Source: Colius striatus (lineage: Eukaryota; Chordata; Aves; Coliiformes; Coliidae). From it: 64,000 bases of DNA. The stretch covers positions 1,161,853-1,225,852 of the forward strand of contig NC_084768.1 in assembly GCF_028858725.1 (NCBI RefSeq), given 5' to 3'. The notes under the pieces were generated by a model. It ran no database searches and was not told the origin of the DNA. It saw only the letters and a list, made by a program, of their open reading frames with translations. Positions 57,825 to 64,000 of the stretch are shown piece after piece (within the stretch, counting starts at the first letter, position 1; every line of letters begins with the position of its first letter). The translations under genes and the position numbers were made by a program.

Positions 57825-58045
57825 GAGACAAATTTCTTCCTTGCATCTACTCTAAATCGCCTCAGCCTGTCTTCACGGGAGCTTCTCATCACCTTCATGC
57901 CCTCCTCTGGCTCGCTCTTAACAGCTGCGTGTCCTTCTTCTGACAGAGGCCCCAGAGCTGGATGCAGAACTGCAGATGGGGTCTCGCCAGAGCAGAGCAG
58001 AGCGGCGCTGATTCTATAACACCATCGAGCTGCCCAGGACTCCCT
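57825..58045 (-). mobile_element. CR1 LINE fragment, antisense
   Basis: On + the block reads tgtccttcttctgacagagg, ccccagagctggatgcagaa and ggggtctcgccagagcagag. These are reverse-complement CR1 phrases, so the element is on the minus strand. Both ends are truncated and the borders are approximate. Confidence 0.75.
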
Positions 58046-58945
58046 TTGCACCACCACACACGCCCACTCTCCCTCCCCTGGCCCATTCGTCCTCCAACCG
58101 GAGCTGAAGAGCAGCTGTGAGAGCCTGCTGGGAGCTGGGAACTTGGTGAGGCACATCCCTGCAGCCTGCTTTGGCACACCACGTGGGTCCATCTCATAAC
58201 CAGCTGAGAGAATGAAGGGCCAAGGGACAAAAATGCCTCATTAAGCAGGTCCAAAGAACTGCTGCACTTTTGCTCAAACAGAGCCAGGCCACCAGTCGGT
58301 CTCTGGAAATGTTTTGGGGAACACAACACTGATCTTTCCTACAAGGTGGCAATTAAACCAGAAATTGCTCATTGAACAGACGTTCAGAAGCTGACAGGTG
58401 ATATCCAATGGGCACGAACCACATGTGGTGTCATGAATGAGGCTCTTGCGCCACTAACGCCTTTGCTAAAGGCTCAGCAGAGGCTGACAGTGCGCGGGAA
58501 CTCTCCCGGCAGCAAATACCAGCGATAGAAACAGGAAACACGACAGTCAATAACTACAGTCACTGATATGATCCTGACTTGTCAGTTAACGTTGCTGTGA
58601 TCAGTCCAAACCAGCATGGAATGGCACTCTTGATGCAGTGGGATTCAGGAGCGAGAGACCCATTGAGCATCCTGGAGCGGATGTTTTTGCCATAGAATTT
58701 GCCAAAAACAATCACCACGAGACCAGAGGCTGGTTTTTCTCCCTCCATCTTTCCCATGACTAATCTTACAATTGAGCTGTGAAATCCTTGGGGATGTGTC
58801 TGTCTCGGGGAAATCTTGTCCCAGCAACATGGGGGAGCATCCTCTGCACGGTGACAGGCCTTTGATAAGAGGGATGTCAGAGTGCTCCACTCACTCAGCT
58901 GCTGGCAGAGGCATCCTTGTCTTCGTACAAATGCTCTCTGTTGAC
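58046..58945. other. No gene recognised
   Basis: No exon or repeat signature was recognised between the CR1 fragment and the minus-strand exon that ends at 58946. It could be the 3' flank or 3' UTR of that exon. Confidence 0.4.
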
Positions 58946-59270
58946 TCAGTAGTAGAGACAGTCGTTTGTCTCTTTGTCCAACTCCTGTTGCAGGAAAGAA
59001 GTGGCCATGAAGGTTTCATCAAAGTCCAGGTTGTTCACGCTGGCTTCAGTGAGGAGCTGCTGCTGCTCCTGGCCATCCTGGAGCTGGTGGATGTGGTGCC
59101 CGTGTGCCGTCAGCTCTGGCTCGTGTTCTGCGGGGCTGTTTGGTTCCGTGAGCCCCAGAAGTGGAGAGTCACGGTTCGAGATGGTGATGAAGCTTCTTTC
59201 TGAGTCAGAGTCACTGTCCACATTGCTGTTGAAGCTGGTTTTGGTGTCAAAGCCTCCACGTCGGTTGGTG
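58946..59270 (-). CDS. C-terminal exon of an unrecognised protein
   Basis: The minus strand carries an open segment of about 100 codons ending in TGA (58946-58948 on +). It reads FDTKTSFNSNVDSDSDSERS, then FITISNRDSPLLGL, an acidic/His-rich part (AEHEPELTAHGHHIHQLQ), then NNLDFDETFMATSFLQQELD and CLYY at the end. The composition, a phospho-acceptor-like Ser/Asp run and a short amphipathic C-terminus, looks like a real C-terminal tail and not satellite translation. Upstream (59280-59440) the frame runs into a G-rich minisatellite, so the exon probably begins near 59270. Possible acceptors there are weak. I cannot name the family. Confidence 0.45.
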
Positions 59271-59279
59271 TAGAAGAAG

Positions 59280-59445
59280 GTGGGTTTTTGTTGGGGTTTT
59301 GAGGGGAAAATTGAGGGTTTGGGGGAGTTCTGAGGGAAAAAATGAGGTTGGGGGCAATTCTGAAGGGAAAGTTGGGGTTTGGGTGGCGTTTTGAGTGGAG
59401 AAATGGATTTTGGGGAACTTCTGTGGCAAAAAGATGTTGCCCCCC
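59280..59445 (+). repeat. G-rich minisatellite, roughly 38-40-bp units
   Basis: Four to five loosely conserved units contain ttgaggggaaaattgagg, ttctgagggaaaaaatgagg, attctgaagggaaagttggg and ttttgagtggagaaatgg, each followed by a tttggggg-like G run. The G runs on + could form quadruplexes. It directly precedes the minus-strand exon above. Confidence 0.8.
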
Positions 59446-59921
59446 GGTGGAGCAGCCATCCAGGAGAATCTAATGAGGTGTGACAGTCAGTGCTCGTGTG
59501 ATGTGTCAAAAGGCAGCCCAGCAGTCAAAGGAGCGAGGGGAAAACTTGACACAACTCCCCCCCAAATGACAAACAGAAACCCACAGAAAAACCTCTACCA
59601 ATGAAATGGAGAAACTGAACCTGTAACCACCATAAAGAGATGGTCAAGAGTGCATGGAAATGTCAGGAGAGAACTGGACCTGCAGCAACTGAGAGAGATG
59701 TGACTGAAGGCGCCTGCAGAGCCGGTCTCTGCAGCACCCTCCCCTCTGCTCTCTGCACTGTTTGACAGCCAGCGTGTGTCTGTGGGAAATGTTCCACAAC
59801 CAGTGTGTGAGTGTGTGTGCAAAGGTTTGATCCTTGACACTTTGATGATTCCAGAGGCCATCCCAGGGGAGGGGCAGCGCTGTGGCCGTCACCAAGGGAG
59901 ACAGAGAACATTGTGCGCTGC

Positions 59922-60135
59922 TGATGTCACACAGGGGCTGTTCCAGACCCCAGCCGGCGTTTGTGACCTCACCTGGCCAGGGACTATAAAGCCTCCCAGG
60001 GGACAGCCAGAGCCAGTTGGGCTGAGCTGCCCTCGGGAGGACTCAGCTCCTTCTTTGGCTACTTGCCTTCCTGCTTTCTTCCAGACATTTCTCATTTGCT
60101 GCCCACTTCTCCTCAACTCCCGTCCTCTTCCAAAG
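59922..60135 (+). promoter_or_regulatory. TATA promoter and non-coding exon 1 of the AKAP1-like gene
   Basis: A clean TATA box (TATAAA, 59985-59990) has a CRE-like TGATGTCA at 59922-59929 about 60 bp upstream. Transcription should start near 60015. A first exon would end at 60135 (CCAAAG|GTAAGG), and the intron ends with the acceptor CTCCTGCTAG (60435). The second exon starts 20 bases before the ATG. The TATA-plus-CRE layout differs from the CpG promoter of FBF1 and suggests tissue-restricted expression. Confidence 0.7.
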
Positions 60136-60455
60136 GTAAGGATGACCTTACCTCTCAGGACAGAGAAGAGGATGTAGACAGGGCTGACAGGAGAGGCTGC
60201 TCTGCACCTGCCAGTCCATTTCCATGCTGGGCTCTTCCACCCCCAGAGCCTGGCCAAGGCTATGGGTAGTGTTGCTGTCTGCCAATTCCTCTGTTTGCCC
60301 CAAAATGAGGCTTTGGAAGCTAAAAGCAATGCTTTGGGCCCAAACATGAGGGTGTAGAGCACAGAGCAATAGCTCAAGCAATGCCTGTTCCCTTCCCTGG
60401 GAGTACTTGACCATGCTGTCTGTTTCTCCTGCTAGATCCTGCTGAGCTCTGTGCA

Positions 60456-63068
60456 ATGGCTCTTCGCTTCGCCAGCGTGATCCCCTACGTTGTGCCTGGA
60501 GCGCTGGCACTGCTGGGCTGCTGGTGGCTCTACTCCTACCGCAGAGAGCAGGCCAGAGCTGGTGCTGAAGCGGCAGCAGCTGCTGAGGAAGCGCAGCAGA
60601 GAGGAGGGACAGAGGAAGAGTCCTGGCCCCAAGGGGAAGCCTGTGTCCCTCAGGAGCTGCCTGTGTCATCAGCAGAGCAATGCCCAGAGACCGACCTTCA
60701 GGATGTGTCAGCACCAACTGCTGAGCCCAGCACTGCTGAGGGTGACACGGCAGGAGCAGAGACAGGAGGATGTGGAGAGGACAGCGGCGTCCCCTCTGCT
60801 GTTTCTGTCCCTGTGCAGAGCACAGAGTGTCCCGGCAGCGCTGCAGCCAGCCCCGCACAGGGCTCAGGCTCAGGCGCCGACGCAGAGCAGCAGCCGGCAG
60901 CAGCGCCGGCAGCGCCAGGAGCCGGGCAGGAGCCGAGCAGTGCCCAGAGCGCTCCCGGGGAAGCGGCCACAGGCGCTGAGGAAGCGCAGGAGGAACGAGG
61001 GCTAGAGGAGGAATCCCGGCCCGAAGCAGCAGCCGCCGTCCCTGCTGGCTGTTGTGCCCTCCCGCTTCCTGAGAGCGCAGTGTCCCAGGCAGGGCTGAGG
61101 CTGAGCTGCCAACCCAGCCCCGCGGCCGGCAGCAGCGCCGGCAGCGCCAGCAGCGTGTGCGGGACCCCGCCGGAGCCGAGCCGTGCCCAGAGCGCTGCTG
61201 CGCTGCCGCCATCCCCGCAGGCAGAGCCCCGGGCTGCGAGCGGGGCCGTTGCCGGCTGTGGCACACGCAGCCCCTTCCCCGCCGCTCAGCACACGGCTGC
61301 CAGGAGGTTTGCTGGCGGCTGGATGCCGGCGGGCAGCGAAGTGGAGCACGCGCCAGGTAAGGGCTGCTCGGCCCCCTTGGGCTCTTTGGCTCTTGGCTCC
61401 TAGATCCTAGATGGTGTGTGCTGGGGAAGGGCTCACTGGGTGTGAAGGGCTGCTGCTCAACTCGGGCCTCCTGTGGTGGCATTCCCAGAGCTGGGCTGGG
61501 TGGTCCCCAGGCATCAAGGGAAGCTTTCAGTGGGCTCTGTGTGATGGGACTTGACCCTTTCTGACATCCCGGGGAACCTGAGGCAGGAGCATCCCAACAG
61601 AATGCGGAGCAAGTGCTCAGTGGCATCTCTCTGCCAAAGGATCTCTTCTCCTGGGCTGGTGTGTGGGAGCTGCTTTGTGTGGGCTGTCTGAATGCTGACA
61701 TGGTGCCTTTCTGGCAGGTTTCAGTGCAACTAACATGAACTTGGAGGACACAGACGGTCTCGAGGGGCAGACAGTGAGTCGCCAGAACCGGCGCCGAAAG
61801 AAAAAGTCCCGGCAGTCCAATGTCCTGGTGTGGGAAATAGAGGTGCCCAAGGTAAGCAGCCACTGTCCTGCTCGTGCCTCCTGCCCTGCCCTACACAGCC
61901 ATCTCCTGCTTCTTCCATCTCAGGGCCACCCCAGGGAGATACAGAGCCAGCCAACGAGGGTTTCAGCGTTTAGCTGTTAGGGCTACACCCTGGGATGGTT
62001 GCTGGAGTCCCTTTTCTCCATCACTTTCCACCTTGATCTGTCAGGGTGATGCTTTGAAAGCCTTCAGAAGGCTTTGAGGGTTCACAGTCCCTGAGAGCAG
62101 GGGATGAGTTGTGGTGCTTTCCCCTGTGCAGGAGGGTCACGTTCCCGCTGCCTGTCCAAACCCACCCTGCAAATGAGCTGCAGGAACCAGGAAGATGGGC
62201 AAAAGAAGCCCCAGGGCACAGTGGGGTTTGATCTACATTTCTCTCCTTGACTCTTGCTTTCTTGTCTCTCATCAAGGATACAGTCACACAATTGATTGGC
62301 AAACAGGGACAGGTTATTAACAGCTTGAGGAGAGAGTCTGGGGCCACAATTTCTCTCTCAGCGCTCCCTGACATTGATGACTACCAAGTCTGTCAAATCA
62401 AAGGTAAGAGGAATGCCTCTTTGTTCAGGGTCTAGGATGTAGGCTGGGGGCCTTGAATTAGACTAGAAATGGATTCAGTGGCTTGGCAAGGCCACGGCTT
62501 TTAGCCAAGTGTTCTGCTCAGGGCTGTTCCAGCAGAGGGATGTGGCAAGTGGCCAGGGCCTGGGCACGTGCAGCCTCTGTTGTAGGGCTGGGAATGCATT
62601 TGAGCAGCTTTGGCTGCTGGAGCTGAACCAGCCCCTTTTGCAAGATCCCTTTGGGCTTGAAGCAGCAGATAGGGGATGCTTTTCAGCATCCTAAACTAGA
62701 AAGATGTTGGATCATTTGGGGCTGAGAAGTATCTGCCAGCCAATTGGGTCCCTGCTGAAGGCCAAAGCCGTTGCAAGTGGGGCCTGGGGCTCTGAGCTGC
62801 TCACGGTGGTTGGATATCAGGGTCAATCTGCTCCAACTGAACTGGTTGATGCAGCGCAGGAGGCTTCTGGCAGCTGGGTTCCTTCCCATGGCAGGGCTGG
62901 AGGTGTCCTCAGCCTCCCTGTGCTGCTGACCTTGGGTGGGATTTTTGTCTTCCAGGCCTCTCCCATCAAGTGAACAGAGCGCTGAGCCTGATTGGCGGGA
63001 GGTTCCAGCACCTGTGTCTGGACAACAAACACTGTGCTCGTTTCTGCTGGCAAAAGGTTATGTTCTAG
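60456..63068 (+). CDS. AKAP1-like: AKAP1-like protein: mitochondrial-type anchor plus KH domain, no Tudor
   Basis: Coding exons 60456-61356, 61718-61851, 62277-62403 and 62956-63068 total 1,275 nt (424 residues plus TAG), all in phase. The N-terminus MALRFASVIPYVVPGALALL, then GCWWLYSYRRE, is the outer-mitochondrial-membrane anchor of AKAP1. About 260 residues of Ala/Glu/Ser/Pro-rich, internally repeated sequence follow. A basic patch (RQNRRRKKKSRQ) leads into a KH domain: VLVWEIEVPK, then LIGKQGQVINSLRRESGA with the GKQG loop, ATISLSALPD, and SHQVNRALSLIGGRFQ. KH domains bind RNA; AKAP1 brings mRNAs and PKA to mitochondria. No PKA RII-binding helix is recognisable and the chain stops where AKAP1 continues into its Tudor domain. 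The gene reads as a shortened paralogue. ATTAAA near 63216 is the likely polyadenylation signal. Confidence 0.85.
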
Positions 63069-63240
63069 AAGGATGTAGGAAGGGGTGCAGCACATGTGTG
63101 CAGTTGTGTTGGGTCCCAGCTGATGAGCAACAGCGTCACTCACCATCCCTATTGTACATCCCCTTGTGCATTGTTAGAACTGTTTCTCCTTCCCTTGTTC
63201 CTTGTTGTTGTTCCATTAAACTGTTCTGACTGCAACCTAC
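63069..63240 (+). terminator. 3' UTR and polyadenylation signal of the AKAP1-like gene
   Basis: After the TAG at 63066-63068 the sequence stays transcript-like. It reaches ATTAAA near 63216-63221, the common variant signal, with T/G-rich sequence just before and cttctgac-type sequence after it. A weak GTTATG donor at 63057 would be the alternative, but no Tudor-coding exon was found downstream within the window. Confidence 0.55.
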
Positions 63241-63895
63241 AGGAGTTTTTGGGTGTTTTCCCTTGTGTCTGGCTCCAGCAGTGAGCCAGCAGCCTCCTGG
63301 CTCTTTGTCCCCGGCTGAGCTTCCCCAGCCAGCCCTTGGCACAACCAGCTCTGAGCCAGAGGCGTCCGTGTGGGGGGACAGAGGTGCAGCCGTCAGCTGC
63401 TCCCACGAGTCAGAGGCAGCCTGAGCTGGAACCTTCCCTGACTGATTCACGAGGGTGTCTTCCCCAACAGCCCCCTTTCTTAAGCCCTTTGCAGAGTCCT
63501 TTTCCCTCCCAGGTGGGGCTGGAGTGACTCTGGGCACACAGACCTTCATCAGGAGTGCTGGGAAATGCTCTGGCTTTGCTTACCAAGCTGTAGGGTGAGG
63601 AGAATGCAGAGCACACGCTCAGTGAGGGCTGGTGGCACCTGGGAGGTGGGTGGCTTTGGCATGGAGCTGTGTTTTGGTAGTAGAATGAGATTCTCATGAG
63701 CAAAGTTCACCCCAAGCCCGGCAGTTTCTCACACATTGACAGACTCTTGGCCCAGGGTGTCAAACATGCAGCTTATGAGCTCCACAGTACCCTGCAGCTC
63801 CCTTCTTCTGCAAGAGCTCACAGGACCTGCCCACAGAGTCTCCGCTCTGACCCAGCCTCTGTGCTGGGGGTGTGGAGGGAATGGTCACAGGCTAC
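63241..63895. other. No gene recognised
   Basis: GC-rich flank of the AKAP1-like gene. Tudor-domain exons were sought and not found. No CR1 or satellite was recognised. Confidence 0.4.
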
Positions 63896-64000
63896 GGCGC
63901 TGATGCCGAGGCCGTTGGCCAGGAGGGCAGCCAGGGAGATGCCCAGGCAGAGCCCAAAGTGCAGCAGCTGCAGCTCCCTCGTCTGCTAAGAGCAGGAGCA
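63896..64000 (-). CDS. Possible membrane-helix-coding exon cut by the window end
   Basis: Read on the minus strand from the window edge, one frame gives TRELQLLHFGLCLGISLAAL followed by LANGLGISAV, a convincing hydrophobic helix. The sequence is then less regular, and a possible donor (GTAGCC) lies nearby. The upstream part is outside the window. It could be chance; no family is assigned. Confidence 0.2.

Noticed and set aside
60148-61863. 571-codon open frame on the minus strand
   Set aside because: It is the shadow of the GC-rich AKAP1-like exon; the plus strand has the start, matching splice phases, anchor and KH domain.

Overview
The window reads as nuclear DNA of a bird. The evidence is CR1 LINE 3' ends in both orientations, spliced vertebrate genes with mostly short GC-rich introns, avian-type retroviral debris and purine-rich satellites. 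A songbird is likely but not proven. All genes are multi-exon. I assembled them by matching translated exons to protein families I know and by checking GT/AG sites and intron phase; no search could be run.

Layout. 1-6.5 kb: two intact-looking exons of a HYDIN fragment on the + strand (2371-3446) and a CR1 (about 4.96-5.55 kb). 6.5-7.6 kb: a GC-rich promoter with GC box and CRE, a probable first exon, then a GAGCTC minisatellite. 8.4-20.2 kb: FBF1 on the + strand. It is nearly complete, but a second, 641-bp, about 98.6% identical copy of one exon region sits out of order upstream. A solo LTR lies in a late intron, and the last exon runs into a decayed retroviral pol fragment (20.1-21.8 kb). 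22.0-24.5 kb: HYDIN again, from a different part of the protein, on the - strand and visibly broken (stop codon, frameshifts). 24.6-25.3 kb: the last two exons of an EHMT-type SET methyltransferase. 25.3-26.0 kb: a polypurine tract of about 690 bp. 26.5-31.1 kb: a large inverted repeat with a 1.1-kb spacer.

31.4-35.1 kb: a diverged tandem duplication holding two 37-nt microexon-like copies, one copy split by a CR1. 36-48 kb: AT-richer, intron-like DNA with five phase-compatible exons of a gene I cannot name. 51-57.5 kb: a complete six-coding-exon PA-TM-RING ubiquitin ligase of the RNF128 (GRAIL) type. 58.9-59.5 kb: a - strand C-terminal exon of unknown family beside a G-rich minisatellite. 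60.0-63.2 kb: a complete, TATA-driven AKAP1-like gene that keeps the membrane anchor and KH domain but ends before any Tudor domain.

The genes do not form one pathway. FBF1 and HYDIN are cilium/centriole genes. The RNF128-like ligase and the AKAP1-like protein are membrane-anchored regulators. From general knowledge, the parent genes lie on different chromosomes in other birds. Together with the partial copies, inverted repeat and tandem duplications, this suggests a duplication-rich accessory region such as a W chromosome, a germline-restricted chromosome or a repeat-rich microchromosome. That placement is inference.
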